Shown: positions 25,911 through 35,443 of the stretch, in pieces
Layout: each line of letters begins with the position of its first letter
How positions within the stretch are numbered: position 1 is the stretch's first letter
Assembly: GCF_900564145.1 (NCBI RefSeq)
Contig: NZ_UOOB01000001.1
Coordinates: 2,172,754 to 2,236,753 of the forward strand
Direction: 5' to 3'
Source: Comamonas sp. lk
GTDB taxonomy: Bacteria > Pseudomonadota > Gammaproteobacteria > Burkholderiales > Burkholderiaceae_C
Length of the DNA: 64,000 nt
The notes under the pieces: model-generated
What the model was told of the DNA's origin: nothing
What the model saw: the letters and a program-made list of their open reading frames with translations, nothing else
Database searches by the model: none
Position numbers and translations under genes: made by a program

Positions 25911-26645
25911 ATGCCGCGTAAATCCCAAACGGAATCTCTTGCCGACGAAAATGCCGCACCGGGTGGTGTGGCGGCGGTCGACCGCGCCTTGAGCTTGCTG
26001 GCGGCTTTTGGCGCCGGCGATGACGGCTTGAGCCTGGCTCAGCTGGCCGAACGCACGCGCTTGTACAAGAGCACGGTGCTGCGCTTGCTGGCATCGCTGG
26101 AGCACGGCGGCTGGATCTCCAGGCTGGACGATGGCCGCTACGCCGTGGGACCGGCCGTGGCGCGGCTGCACACGGTGTATGCGGAGAACTTCTCGCTGGA
26201 CAGCGTGGTCATGCCGGTGCTCAAAGCCCTGGTGCAGGCCACGGGCGAGAGTGCGGCCTATCACGTGCGCCAGGGCAAGGAGAGGCTTTGCCTGTACCGC
26301 GTCGATTCCCCCCATCCCGTGCGCGACCACGCGCGGACAGGCGATTTGCTGCCGCTGGGCAAAGGCGCTGGCGGCCGGGTACTGGTGGCTTTTGACCCGG
26401 AACTGGGCGACTGGCTCAAGAAGGAGCGCGCCCATTACGCGCGTGTGCGCGCCGATGGCTACGAGGCCCTGGTGGGTGATCGCCATAGCGAGATTGCCGG
26501 GATTTCCGCACCGGTGTTTCGCCGTGATGGCGATCTGGCGGCCGCGCTGACGCTGACCATGCCGGTGCACCGCTATGACGAGCGCTATGTGAAAAACGTG
26601 CTGGCGGCGGCGCGGGAGCTGGGTGCGCTGCTGCCCTCGTCTTAA
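25911..26645 (+). CDS. IclR-family transcriptional regulator
   Basis: A 244-residue regulator from the ATG at 25911, which follows GCCGGAGTTTGC. N-terminal winged helix (VAAVDRALSLLAAFGAGDDGLSLAQLAERTRLYKSTVLRLLASLEHGGWI) and C-terminal IclR effector domain (ESAAYHVRQGKERLCLYRVDSPHPVRDH, GKGAGGRVLVAF). It is divergent from the HMG-lyase/CaiB/Bug operon and shares a palindromic operator with it, so it is the probable pathway regulator. Confidence 0.9.
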   Translation: MPRKSQTESLADENAAPGGVAAVDRALSLLAAFGAGDDGLSLAQLAERTRLYKSTVLRLLASLEHGGWISRLDDGRYAVGPAVARLHTVYAENFSLDSVVMPVLKALVQATGESAAYHVRQGKERLCLYRVDSPHPVRDHARTGDLLPLGKGAGGRVLVAFDPELGDWLKKERAHYARVRADGYEALVGDRHSEIAGISAPVFRRDGDLAAALTLTMPVHRYDERYVKNVLAAARELGALLPSS

Positions 26646-26681
26646 GTCGTGAGTACGGTGCTCAAAAAAACCGGTGATTTG

Positions 26682-26735
26682 AATGAAAACAGCCTCAAGC
26701 TCTTTAAAATAAAACGCAGGTTGCTATGAAATTCG
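26682..26735. repeat. Interspersed palindromic repeat, copy A
   Basis: Begins with AATGAAAACAGCCTCAAGC (26682-26700) and ends near GTTGCTATGAAATTC. The first 19 bases are identical, in opposite orientation, to the repeat at 51975-52028. This copy is degenerate in its centre. It lies downstream of the iclR gene and of the original end of the DNA ligase gene. Confidence 0.6.
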
Positions 26736-26771
26736 ATAATCTCTTTGGCACAGCAAGGCTTGTGACCAGAC

Positions 26772-27643
26772 TTATTGTGGAGCTTGAAAATCGAGTTCTT
26801 CGCGCACCCGTATGAAGCGGGCAAAGCGCGGCAGGCCGGTTTTTTCGTGCAGACCCTGGTAGCGATAGGTGACCCAGCTGCCCAGGGCTGCTGGCGCTGC
26901 GCCGCGTCAAGGCCGGAACCCAGTGCAAACTGCCTGCCGTCAGCGGTTTGCACCACCAGTGCACCCGTCATGCCCTGCCATTGGCCGCGCCCGCTTTTGT
27001 AGCCGATCACGCGGGCTTCGGCATCTTCATAAGGCTTGAGCTTGAGCAGGTCGTCACTGCGTCCGCTGCGATAGGCCGCACTGCCCTTGTGCAGCATCAG
27101 CCCTTCGCCGCCGGCCTTGACGGTTTTGCGCAGCAGGGCTTGCAGCTGTGCTTCGCTGCTCAGTTTTTGCTGCTCCACCTTGCGTGCCCATGGCTGCTTG
27201 ATGGCGGCAATCGCCTGGGTCAGCAGGGGAAGGCGCTCATCGAAGCTGCCCGTGGCGGCGGGCAGATCAAAGACCATGAATTGCATGCGCCGCCAGGCCG
27301 CGTCAGCGGGCGTGGCCTGTGCCGTGGTGGCTTGCGCATGGGCGAACTGGCCGCGCCCGGCCCACAGCTCGCCGTCCAGGGGTGTGGCGGGCCAGCCTTG
27401 GGTGAACCAGGGCGGTGCCGCAATCACATGGCCGCCACGGCTGAGGAGCTGATGACCGTTCCAGTAGCCGCGCACGCCATCGAGTTTTTCACTGACCCAG
27501 TAGTCTTGCAGCGGCATGCCGCTGCGCCAGACCTGGGCCAGCATCAGCGGCGGCGCGGTGTTTTGCGCAAACGCTGGGCTGCAGAGCGCAGCGGCTAGCA
27601 GCAGGCACAAGCAATGACGCAAGCAGCGAAGCATGAGAGGCAT
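26772..27643 (-). pseudogene. Exported ATP-dependent DNA ligase (LigE-like), frameshifted near its C-terminus
   Basis: Starts at ATG 27643 (CGGAG upstream) with a signal peptide (MPLMLRCLRHCLCLLLAAALC..FAQ). Motif I is EKLDGVRGYW with the adenylated lysine K53; motif III PLDGELW; motif IV EGLMLHKG; motif V DDLLKLKPY. At about 26885 one base appears missing: the frame then runs into unrelated residues, while the next frame reads LGSWVTYRYQGLHEKTGL, then PRFARFIRVREELDFQA and stop TAA at 26772-26774. Restoring one base gives about 290 residues, the normal length. The catalytic core is intact but the OB-fold end is lost. Sequencing error is possible. Such periplasmic ligases may act on imported DNA. 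Confidence 0.8.
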
Positions 27644-27763
27644 GGCAAGCTCCGGGAAGGGCTAGGTGCTCATGCTAATTGCGGGCGGGTGCTTTGTCGA
27701 TGTAGATATGAATTCGATAGCGTTGTGTGCTTGATGGATGGGCGCTACTGGCCGAAAAGCCAT

Positions 27764-27790
27764 GAAAAAGCCGCTGCACTGGGCAGCGGC
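27764..27790 (-). terminator. Terminator after sodC
   Basis: Stem GCCGCTGC (27770-27777) and GCAGCGGC (27783-27790). Read on the minus strand it is followed by a T run (complement of 27765-27769). It lies about 45 bases past the sodC stop codon. Confidence 0.8.
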
Positions 27791-27833
27791 CGTGGCTTGG
27801 CGGCAGATGGATCGCCTGTCCTACCTGTGGCGA

Positions 27834-28352
27834 TCAGTTGCCCGTGATGACGGCGCAGCCAATGCGCGCACCGGAGTTGCCTGTGGGCTGGGTCACAAAG
27901 TCGTCAGCCTGGGCATGGACGATGACCGCGCGCCCGATGATATTGCCCTGGCCTTCCAACAGGCTGATGTCTGGCGACTCCACGTTCACGGTGGCAACTC
28001 CGTTGGCATCGGCCATCAAGCTGGGCAGATCGCCCATATGGTGCTGCGGGCCATCGTATTTGCCATGGTTGTTGCCCAGCGGGTTGAAGTGGCCGCCGGC
28101 GGCATTGCCGTTTTCCGCGCAATCGCCTTTTTCGTGAATGTGAAAGCCGTGCTCGGAATTGGGCTTGAGGCCGTAAATCACGGCGCTGACCGTCACTTTC
28201 TGCTCGGCCTGGGTGAATTTCACATCGCCGCGAACCTTGCTGCCGGAGATGGCCTGTAGCTTGGCAATGGCCTGTGGCGGCTTGGGCTGGGGCGTACCGC
28301 AGGCTACCAGTGCGGCGCTGGCAAGGCCTAGAAGCAGGAAACGGTAGGGCAT
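27834..28352 (-). CDS. sodC: Cu/Zn superoxide dismutase, lipoprotein
   Basis: About 172 residues from the ATG at 28352 (AAAGAGG upstream; a second ATG at 28358 is possible). A lipobox LVAC follows the signal region, so it is a periplasmic lipoprotein. Copper and zinc ligands are visible: GFHIHEKGDC, GGHFNPLGNNHG, HHMGDLP and the C-terminal IVHAQADDF; the structural disulfide Cys are GDC and GARIGCAVI. It dismutates superoxide in the periplasm. It sits next to a ZIP metal transporter and a Fur-box gene on the same strand. Confidence 0.95.
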   Translation of the reverse strand: MPYRFLLLGLASAALVACGTPQPKPPQAIAKLQAISGSKVRGDVKFTQAEQKVTVSAVIYGLKPNSEHGFHIHEKGDCAENGNAAGGHFNPLGNNHGKYDGPQHHMGDLPSLMADANGVATVNVESPDISLLEGQGNIIGRAVIVHAQADDFVTQPTGNSGARIGCAVITGN

Positions 28353-28455
28353 GGTCATCCTCTTTCTCTGGTTGGAAGGAACAGGAAATGCATTTCTCCG
28401 TGAACCATAGCGGCTGTGCTGCCGCCCGCTTGTAAGGCGATGGCGGACTTGGGCT

Positions 28456-29457
28456 TCAGCCCAGGGCGGTGTCCAGCACCATCATCAGTACAAAGCCCAG
28501 CATCAGGCCACCGGTGGCCCAGGTCTCATGCCCCTGGCGATGCGACTCGGGAATGATTTCATGGCTGATGACGAACAGCATGGCGCCAGCCGCAAAGCCC
28601 AGGCCCCAGGGCAGCAAGTGGGCCGAGCCGCTGACAATGCTGGCGCCCAGCACGGCGCCAATGGGCTCGATCAGCCCGCTGGCCATGCCCAGCAGCACGG
28701 CAAAACGGCGGCTGTAGCCCGCAGCCAGCAAGGCCACGGCCACCACCAGGCCCTCGGGCACATCCTGTATGGCAATGCCTGTGGCCAGTGCATTGGCGCG
28801 CAGGCCATCGTTGCCTGCATAGCCCACGCCAATGGCCAGGCCTTCGGGAAGGTTGTGCAACGCAATCGCAAAGACGAAAAGCCAGGTGCGTTGCAGCTTG
28901 TGGGCCATGGCTCCATCCAGGCCTTCGCGGCCCTTGATGAAATGCTCATGCGGCAGCAGCCTGTCCATCAGCATCAAGGCTGCTGCGCCCAGTAAGATGG
29001 CGCAGCCTATGACGCCGCCGGCCGCCCAGCCGCTGCCGCCAAACAGGGCTTGCTCGCGCGCCGAGGCCAGGCCGGGCAGGATCAGGGAGAAAGCACAGGC
29101 GGCCAGCATGACGCCGGCACCAAAGCCGAAGAGGCTGTCCTGCGTTCTGGCCGACATGCGCTGGGACAACATTACCGGCACCGTGCCCAGTGCCGTGGCC
29201 AGCGCAGCCGCCGAGCCGCCCGCCAGCGCCTGCAGCAGCACAGGATGATTCTGGGCGTAGCCCCAAAACTGGCGGCACAGCGCCCAAGCGCCCAGCATCA
29301 TGATGGCCAGGCCTATCCACAATCGAATGCTGGCCTTCAGACTGGGAGGGCGTGCTGAAGCACAGCGGCCCGCAGGGGCAGCGCTCTCGCCGGGGTTCAC
29401 CGCCGGTTCTTGGGCCGTGTTGTCAGAGGTGTATTCAGCAGAGGAGGCAGAGTTCAT
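28456..29457 (-). CDS. ZIP-family metal transporter (GufA/ZupT type)
   Basis: A 333-residue membrane protein with about eight hydrophobic segments. Metal-path motifs are complete: ALHNLPEGLAIGVG in TM IV, AIQDVPEGLVVAVAL in TM V, and a late SHEIIPESHRQGHE loop. ZIP proteins import zinc, iron or manganese into the cytoplasm. The N-terminal 40 residues are a polar extension. It lies 60 bases after an unknown gene headed by a probable Fur box, so iron control is likely and iron or manganese may be the cargo. Confidence 0.85.
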   Translation of the reverse strand: MNSASSAEYTSDNTAQEPAVNPGESAAPAGRCASARPPSLKASIRLWIGLAIMMLGAWALCRQFWGYAQNHPVLLQALAGGSAAALATALGTVPVMLSQRMSARTQDSLFGFGAGVMLAACAFSLILPGLASAREQALFGGSGWAAGGVIGCAILLGAAALMLMDRLLPHEHFIKGREGLDGAMAHKLQRTWLFVFAIALHNLPEGLAIGVGYAGNDGLRANALATGIAIQDVPEGLVVAVALLAAGYSRRFAVLLGMASGLIEPIGAVLGASIVSGSAHLLPWGLGFAAGAMLFVISHEIIPESHRQGHETWATGGLMLGFVLMMVLDTALG

Positions 29458-29517
29458 GGGCGGGTGATCTCAGAGTAGGCAAGCAGGACCGCTTGGGGGC
29501 GCAGCAAACATGGGCCG

Positions 29518-30105
29518 TTAGTGCAGCGAAATCGGTGTGAAATCGGTGAACTCGACGTTTGACCTGCTTGATTCCTTGCGCAGTGCATCGCAATCTCGGC
29601 CGCTGCGGGCTGTGCAGCGGCAAACTGCGGCATCGCTTTCGCGTACCGAGGCTTGCAAAGCCGCTTCCACCTCCGCCGAGTGGCCGTGCTGGCGCTGCCA
29701 GTGAAGCAGGGCGACATGGGTGTCGCGCAGATGACGCCACAGGGCTTGCTGGACCGCGATGCAGGGAGAGTCCGGCTGTATCAGGCTGAGCAAGCCCATA
29801 TGCGCATCGCACAGATAGTTGGCGGCCAGTGCCAACTGCTGGCGCTTGGTCAGCAAGTGGGCAATATGGTGGTGGCTGGCCACCCAGGCATCCAGACAGC
29901 GGTCGGGGTGGGTTTGCAATATGGGGCAGCACAGCAGGCGACGTATCAGCTGCAAGGCCTGCGATTGGATCAGCAGCGCGTACTCGATCTTGTCGGCGAT
30001 CGCCAACTGCCTAGCGCGTTGCGCAAGATATTCCCAGGCGCGCAGGCTGGCCGATTCCTGAGGCATGGGCGAGAGGGAGTCTGTAATTGCAGGTGCTGTT
30101 TGCAT
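29518..30105 (-). CDS. Protein of unknown function behind a probable Fur box
   Basis: A 195-residue, mostly helical, leucine- and alanine-rich soluble protein without signal peptide. Its middle has a histidine cluster (ASHHHIAHLL) and repeated short helices (QQLALAANYLCDAHMGLLSLI); the C-terminus has several Cys (CRCTARSGRDC). I recognise no domain. A Fur-type palindrome lies 51 bases upstream of the ATG at 30105, and the ZIP transporter gene follows after 60 bases, so it is probably expressed when iron is scarce. A role in metal handling is inference. Confidence 0.65.
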   Translation of the reverse strand: MQTAPAITDSLSPMPQESASLRAWEYLAQRARQLAIADKIEYALLIQSQALQLIRRLLCCPILQTHPDRCLDAWVASHHHIAHLLTKRQQLALAANYLCDAHMGLLSLIQPDSPCIAVQQALWRHLRDTHVALLHWQRQHGHSAEVEAALQASVRESDAAVCRCTARSGRDCDALRKESSRSNVEFTDFTPISLH

Positions 30106-30155
30106 CTCAAGCTTCTTTCAGATGGATAGGCAGTGGTGAAAACAATCCATTCATT

Positions 30156-30174
30156 AATGAGAATTATTCGCATT
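30156..30174 (-). promoter_or_regulatory. Probable Fur box
   Basis: A 19-base inverted repeat, AATGAGAAT-T-ATTCGCATT, with a single mismatch between arms. It matches the spacing and AATGATAAT-like core of Fur sites and lies 51 bases upstream of the unknown gene at 30105. No other strong copy was noticed in the window. Confidence 0.65.
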
Positions 30175-30299
30175 TAAGATTAACCACGCAAGTCGACATG
30201 GCATGTGCATGAGCCGGGGTTGAATGCTTGTGGGTCGGCTTGGGCTGTCGGGCTGGCTCGTGGCGAGCTGAATACGCTTGAGGCCGCGCAAATAAAAAC

Positions 30300-30329
30300 A
30301 GCCCCGCAGGCTTTGCAAGCTGCGGGGCT
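30300..30329 (-). terminator. Terminator after fabI
   Basis: Stem AGCCCCGCAG (30300-30309) and CTGCGGGGCT (30320-30329). On the minus strand the stem is followed by a TTTTTATTTG tract. It is about 90 bases past the fabI stop. The 30106-30420 gap otherwise holds only the Fur box. Confidence 0.85.
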
Positions 30330-30420
30330 GTGGGGGCCGGGGCTGCCGGAATGGACCGGTGGCGCTTGGCCTTGGGGCTGGATCGCTAAAGAGCGATGGT
30401 CTGTTTGATGGGCGAGTCTT

Positions 30421-31221
30421 TTAGACCTGATCGGCAGACAGGCCGGCTGTTTGGCTGAAGCCGCCGTCCACATAGGTGATCTCGGCCGTCACGCCGGAGG
30501 CCAGGTCGGACAGCAGAAAGGCTGCGACATTGCCCACGTCTTCAATCGTCACGTTGCGGCGCAGAGGCGATGCATCGGCCACGCGGCCCAGCAGCTTGCC
30601 GAAGTCCTTGATGCCGGAGGCGGCCAGGGTCTTGATGGGGCCGGCGGAGATGCCGTTGGCGCGGATGGCGCGGCCGTCGGCCGTGCGGCCCACGGCTTCT
30701 GCCAGGTAGCGCACGGAAGCTTCCAGCGAGGCCTTGGCCAGACCCATGGTGTTGTAGTTGGGGATGGAACGCAGCGCGCCCAGGTAGGACAGCGTCAGCA
30801 GCGAGGACTTGTCGTTCAGGTAAGGCATGGCTGCCTTGGCCATAGCGGGGAAGCTGTAGGCGCTGATGTCGTGGGCAATCTTGAAGGATTCGCGCGACAG
30901 ACCGTCGAGGAAATTGCCGGCAATCGCTTCGCGGGGAGCAAAGCCGATGGAGTGCACAAAACCGTCGAATTTGCCCCAGGTCTGGCCCAGATCAGCAAAC
31001 AGCTTCTCGATCTGTTCATCGCTGCCCACGTCGCAGTCAAACACCAGCTTGGAGTCGAAGTCGGCTGCAAATTCGGTGATACGGTCTTTGAAACGCTCGC
31101 CCACATAGCTGAAAGCCAGCTCGGCGCCTTGCTGGTGGCAGGCCTTGGCAATGCCGTAGGCAATGGAACGGTTGGACAGCACGCCCGTGATCAGCAGTTT
31201 CTTACCGGCGAGAAAACCCAT
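30421..31221 (-). CDS. fabI: Enoyl-[acyl-carrier-protein] reductase, NADH-dependent
   Basis: A 266-residue FabI from the ATG at 31221, preceded by GGAGAACAACA. It has [33 protein letters not shown], the catalytic [29 protein letters not shown] (Tyr-x6-Lys) and [17 protein letters not shown]. It reduces trans-2-enoyl-ACP in the last step of each fatty-acid elongation cycle and is the triclosan target. Divergent from yejA. Confidence 0.97.
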   Translation of the reverse strand: MGFLAGKKLLITGVLSNRSIAYGIAKACHQQGAELAFSYVGERFKDRITEFAADFDSKLVFDCDVGSDEQIEKLFADLGQTWGKFDGFVHSIGFAPREAIAGNFLDGLSRESFKIAHDISAYSFPAMAKAAMPYLNDKSSLLTLSYLGALRSIPNYNTMGLAKASLEASVRYLAEAVGRTADGRAIRANGISAGPIKTLAASGIKDFGKLLGRVADASPLRRNVTIEDVGNVAAFLLSDLASGVTAEITYVDGGFSQTAGLSADQV

Positions 31222-31343
31222 TGTTGTTCTCCAAAAAAGATGAGTGGAATTCGGCGTCGCCCGGCGCTGGCAACTGGTGGCAGCCCTGGCAATCGTCGCG
31301 GCTTGCAGTGCACGCAAACCTTTGTGTGGTGCAGAATTGTCGC

Positions 31344-33176
31344 ATGCGCCATTGGATGATTTGTTCGCTGCTGCTTGCCAGCACCTCGCTCAGTGCTCCT
31401 GCCAGAGCCGATCACGCCTATGCCCTGTGGGGCAAACCGCTGTATCCGCAGGGCTTTAGCCACCTTTCCTATGTCAATCCGCAGGCGCCCAAGGGCGGCG
31501 AGCTGAGGCTGGTCAGCAATCTGCGCTACTCCACCTTTGACAAATACAACCCGTTCACCTTGAAGGGCTCGCCCCCGGCCTATCTGTCGGAGATGCTGTT
31601 CGAGACCTTGCTCACGCTCAGCCTGGATGAAAAAGCCACCGGCTATGGTTTGCTGGCCGAGGATGTGTCCGTGGCGCCCGACGGGCTTTCGGCCACCTTC
31701 AAGCTGCGCAAGCAGGCGCGCTTTCATACCGGCAAGCCCGTGCAAGCCCAGGATGTCAAGCACAGCTTTGAAACGCTCAACAGCAAATATGTGGCTCCCG
31801 CCTATCAAAGCCTGTTGATCGAGGTGGCCGGTTGTGACGTGCTGGATGATCGCACGGTGCGTTTTCGCTTCAAAAAGCCCAACCGCGATTTGCCTCTGAT
31901 CGTGGGGGCGATCCCGGTTTTCAGCCGCGAATGGGGTATGGAGCAGGGCAAACCCAAGCCTTTTGATCAGGTGGTGATGGATACCCCGATTGGCAGCGGC
32001 CCCTACAAGATAGGCCCGGTCAAGTTCGGCAAGGACATCACCTATGTGCGCGACCCCCTGTACTGGGGCAATGCCTTGCCGGTACGGGTGGGCACCGCCA
32101 ACTTCGAGCGCATCACGGTCAATATCTACAAGGACAACACGGCCAGACTGGAGGCGCTCAAGGCCGGTGAGTTCGATCTGATGCGCTTCAACAGCGCCGG
32201 AGACTGGGCGCGGCGCCTCTATGGCAAGCGCTTTGACTCGGGCGAGCTGAAAAAAGGCGTGTTCGAGACTCAGCTGCCCTCGGGCTTTCAAAGTTACTTT
32301 CTCAATGTGCGCCGGCCCATGCTGCAAGACCAGCGGGTGCGGGAGGCCCTGGGCCTGGCCATGGACTACGAGTGGATGAACCGCCAGATGTTCTACGGCG
32401 CCTACCGGCGCGTGCGCGGGCTGTTCGGCAACACCGATTGCGAAACCCGTGGCGAGCCCAGTGCGGCCGAACTGGCCTTGCTGGAGCCCTTCAAGTCCGG
32501 CTTGCCCGAAGGCACTCTGGGTCCCATGACCGAGCCACCTCGAACCGATGGCGACTCCAGTCTGCGCGCCAATCTGCGGCGTGCCCAGCAACTGCTGCGC
32601 GAAGCGGGCTGGACCGTAAAAGACGGCACGCTGCGCAATTCCCAGGGGCAGGCCATGGTGCTCGAGTACCTCGATAGCAGCGAAGGCAGCGTGCGGGTGC
32701 TCAGCCCCTGGATGCGCAATCTGGAAAAACTGGGCATCACGCTCAAGCTGCGCGTGGTGGACTATGCGCTATACCAGCAGCGGGCCGACAAGTACGACTA
32801 CGACATCATTTCTTTGAACGTGCCCGGCACCCACAACCCGGGTCAGGAGTATGCCGACCTGTTTGGCAGTGCCGCCGTGGATCAGGAGGGTGCATCCAAT
32901 TACGTGGGGCTCAAGAGCCCGGCTGTGGATGCCATGATTGCCGCCATGGCGTCTGCCAAGACCCAGGAGCAGTTGCTGCCGGCCTGCCATGCGCTGGAGC
33001 GCATCATCGTTCACGGCCACTATCTGATTCCGCAGTGGTACTCCACCACGCACCGCATGGTGTATGACGACTGGCGGCTGGCGCGGCCGGTGCAGACCCC
33101 GGCGTATTCGACCGGCGAGCTGTGGGCCATCTTCACCTGGTGGGCCAGACAGCCGCCGGGCCCGCCCGCCAAGTGA
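31344..33176 (+). CDS. yejA: Peptide ABC transporter periplasmic binding protein (YejA-like)
   Basis: About 610 residues. The ATG at 31344 gives a signal peptide ([22 protein letters not shown]); longer upstream starts do not. It is an SBP_bac_5 family receptor: [35 protein letters not shown], then [37 protein letters not shown] and the late [18 protein letters not shown]. The order yejA-yejB-yejE-yejF follows. In enterobacteria this importer takes up oligopeptides and microcin C. No Shine-Dalgarno site is obvious. Confidence 0.9.
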   Translation: MRHWMICSLLLASTSLSAPARADHAYALWGKPLYPQGFSHLSYVNPQAPKGGELRLVSNLRYSTFDKYNPFTLKGSPPAYLSEMLFETLLTLSLDEKATGYGLLAEDVSVAPDGLSATFKLRKQARFHTGKPVQAQDVKHSFETLNSKYVAPAYQSLLIEVAGCDVLDDRTVRFRFKKPNRDLPLIVGAIPVFSREWGMEQGKPKPFDQVVMDTPIGSGPYKIGPVKFGKDITYVRDPLYWGNALPVRVGTANFERITVNIYKDNTARLEALKAGEFDLMRFNSAGDWARRLYGKRFDSGELKKGVFETQLPSGFQSYFLNVRRPMLQDQRVREALGLAMDYEWMNRQMFYGAYRRVRGLFGNTDCETRGEPSAAELALLEPFKSGLPEGTLGPMTEPPRTDGDSSLRANLRRAQQLLREAGWTVKDGTLRNSQGQAMVLEYLDSSEGSVRVLSPWMRNLEKLGITLKLRVVDYALYQQRADKYDYDIISLNVPGTHNPGQEYADLFGSAAVDQEGASNYVGLKSPAVDAMIAAMASAKTQEQLLPACHALERIIVHGHYLIPQWYSTTHRMVYDDWRLARPVQTPAYSTGELWAIFTWWARQPPGPPAK

Positions 33177-33283
33177 GAGACGCCGCATGTGCTTGAAAAG
33201 CGCCGCCTGCCGCAGCGTGCCCGGCTGGCGTATTCGCTGGCATGATGGTGCTGGCTTTTTGTCTGTGACTGCTTTCTGAACCT

Positions 33284-34312
33284 ATGTTTGCCTACATCCT
33301 CAAACGCCTGCTGCTCATGATTCCCACTTTGCTGGGCGTGCTGCTTATGACGTTTGTGGTGGTGCAGTTCGTGCCGGGCGGCCCGGTGGAGCAGTACCTG
33401 GCCGAGGCCAAGGCTGGTCCCGGTCGCGGCGCAGAAGGCGGGGGCATGGCCTACCGTGGTGCGCAGGGAGTGGACCCCAAGCGCATAGAGCAGATCAAGG
33501 CGCTGTACGGCTTTGACAAACCTGCGCATGAGCGTTTCTTTCAGATGCTGGGCCAGTTTGCCCGCTTTGATCTGGGGCGCAGCTTTTTTCAGAACAAGGA
33601 AGTGTGGGTGCTGATCAAGGAAAAGCTACCCGTCTCGGCCAGTCTGGGGTTGTGGACGTTTTTCCTCAGCTATCTGGTGGCCGTGCCGCTGGGCATTGCC
33701 AAGGCCGTGCGCGCCGGTTCGCGCTTCGATCTGCTGACCACGCTGCTGATCCTGGTGGGCTATGCCATACCCGGCTTTGTGCTGGGCGTGGCGCTGCTGG
33801 TGATTTTTGGCGGCCAGCTGCAGTGGTTTCCGCTCAGAGGGCTGACGTCGACGAATTGGGAAGAACTGGGCTGGGTGGCCCGCATCACCGACTACCTCTG
33901 GCACATCACCCTGCCGGTGATTGCCATGGTGGCCGGCAGTTTTGCCGTCACCGCCATTCTGACCAAGAACTCCTTTTTGGAAGAAATTCGCAAGCAGTAC
34001 GTGCTGACGGCCCGGGCCAAGGGCTTGTCCGAGCGGCAGGTGCTCTACAAGCATGTGCTGCGCAATGCGCTGATTCCCATCGTCACGGGCTTTCCTGCGG
34101 CCTTCATTGGCGCCTTCTTTGCCGGTTCGCTGCTGATAGAGACTCTGTTTTCCCTCGACGGTCTGGGCCTGCTCAGCTATGAGAGCGTGATTCGCCGGGA
34201 CTACCCCGTGGTGCTGGGCACCTTGTTCCTGTTCACCCTGATCGGTTTGGTGACCAAGCTGGTCAGCGACCTTTGCTATGTCTGGGTTGATCCGCGCGTG
34301 AAATTTGATTAA
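33284..34312 (+). CDS. yejB: Peptide ABC transporter permease (YejB-like)
   Basis: A 342-residue inner-membrane permease: MFAYILKRLLLMIPTLLGVL at the N-terminus, six hydrophobic segments, and the EAA-loop region RAKGLSERQVLYKHVLRNALIPI that docks to the ATPase. It forms a heteromeric channel with the YejE-like protein encoded 3 bases downstream. Confidence 0.93.
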   Translation: MFAYILKRLLLMIPTLLGVLLMTFVVVQFVPGGPVEQYLAEAKAGPGRGAEGGGMAYRGAQGVDPKRIEQIKALYGFDKPAHERFFQMLGQFARFDLGRSFFQNKEVWVLIKEKLPVSASLGLWTFFLSYLVAVPLGIAKAVRAGSRFDLLTTLLILVGYAIPGFVLGVALLVIFGGQLQWFPLRGLTSTNWEELGWVARITDYLWHITLPVIAMVAGSFAVTAILTKNSFLEEIRKQYVLTARAKGLSERQVLYKHVLRNALIPIVTGFPAAFIGAFFAGSLLIETLFSLDGLGLLSYESVIRRDYPVVLGTLFLFTLIGLVTKLVSDLCYVWVDPRVKFD

Positions 34313-34315
34313 AAA

Positions 34316-35443
34316 ATGGCTCAAACGCAAGTGCAGACTGCGCAAGCAGCTATCAAAACAGAGTCGGAGCCACCGGTGGCACCTGCCGTGCCGGCTTCGG
34401 TATCTCCGGGCAGGCGGGCCTGGCAGCGCTTCAAGCGCAACCGCCTGGGTTTTGTCTCGCTGCTGTTGTTTTGCGTGATGGTGGTGTTCAGCCTGGGGGC
34501 GGAGCTGATCAGCAACGACAGGCCGCTGGCCGTGCGTTATGAGGGGCAGATGTACTGGCCGCTGTGGCAGGACTATCCCGAAAAAACCTTTGGCGGCGAC
34601 TTCGACACGCCTACCGACTATCTAGACCCCTTTATTCGCGACAAGCTCACTGCGGGCAGCAACTGGGCCTTGTTCACGCTCAACCCTTATGGGCCCAATA
34701 CGTTGAACTACTTTGCCGAGCAGCCCAATCCGGCAGCGCCGTCCCGCGCCAACTGGCTGGGAACCGACGACCGGGGGCGTGATCTGCTGGCGCAGCTGAT
34801 TTACGGTTTTCGGGTCAGCGTGCTGTTTGCGCTGGCGCTGACGGTGATTGGCGTGGCGCTGGGCGTGATCACCGGCGCCATTCAAGGTTTTTTCGGCGGC
34901 AAGACGGATCTGATCTTTCAGCGCTTCATTGAAATCTGGGGCTCCATGCCCGAGCTGTACCTGCTCATCATCTTCAGCGCCGTGTTTGCGCCCAGTGTTT
35001 CCCTGCTGCTGGTGCTGCTGTCGCTGTTTGGCTGGATGGGCCTGTCCGACTATGTGCGGGCCGAATTTCTGCGCAACCGCCAGCTCGACTACGTCAAATC
35101 GGCTCGGGCCCTGGGCGTGGGCAACGGGCAGATCATCTGGCGCCATATCCTGCCCAACAGCATGACGCCCGTGGTCACTTTCTTGCCGTTTCGCATGAGT
35201 GCCGCCATTCTGGCGCTGACTTCGCTGGATTTTCTGGGCCTGGGGGTTCCGCCGGGCACGCCCAGCCTGGGCGAGCTGCTCTCGCAAGGCAAGAACAATA
35301 TCGATGCCTGGTGGATTTCGCTGACCACGTTTGCCGTGCTGGTCGTCACCCTGTTGCTGCTGACCTTCATGGGCGATGCGCTGCGCGATGCGCTGGACCC
35401 GCGCAAGGCGGCGCAAACACCTGCAGCCAAGGAGGGCGCATGA
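34316..35443 (+). CDS. yejE: Peptide ABC transporter permease (YejE-like)
   Basis: A 375-residue permease: cytoplasmic N-tail, first helix LGFVSLLLFCVMVVFSLGAEL, a large periplasmic loop, and five further segments with the EAA motif SARALGVGNGQIIWRHILPNSMTPV. The conserved NWLGTDDRGRDLLAQLIYGFRVS marks the DppC/OppC/YejE class. It starts 3 bases after yejB and overlaps yejF by 4 bases (ATGA). Confidence 0.93.
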   Translation: MAQTQVQTAQAAIKTESEPPVAPAVPASVSPGRRAWQRFKRNRLGFVSLLLFCVMVVFSLGAELISNDRPLAVRYEGQMYWPLWQDYPEKTFGGDFDTPTDYLDPFIRDKLTAGSNWALFTLNPYGPNTLNYFAEQPNPAAPSRANWLGTDDRGRDLLAQLIYGFRVSVLFALALTVIGVALGVITGAIQGFFGGKTDLIFQRFIEIWGSMPELYLLIIFSAVFAPSVSLLLVLLSLFGWMGLSDYVRAEFLRNRQLDYVKSARALGVGNGQIIWRHILPNSMTPVVTFLPFRMSAAILALTSLDFLGLGVPPGTPSLGELLSQGKNNIDAWWISLTTFAVLVVTLLLLTFMGDALRDALDPRKAAQTPAAKEGA

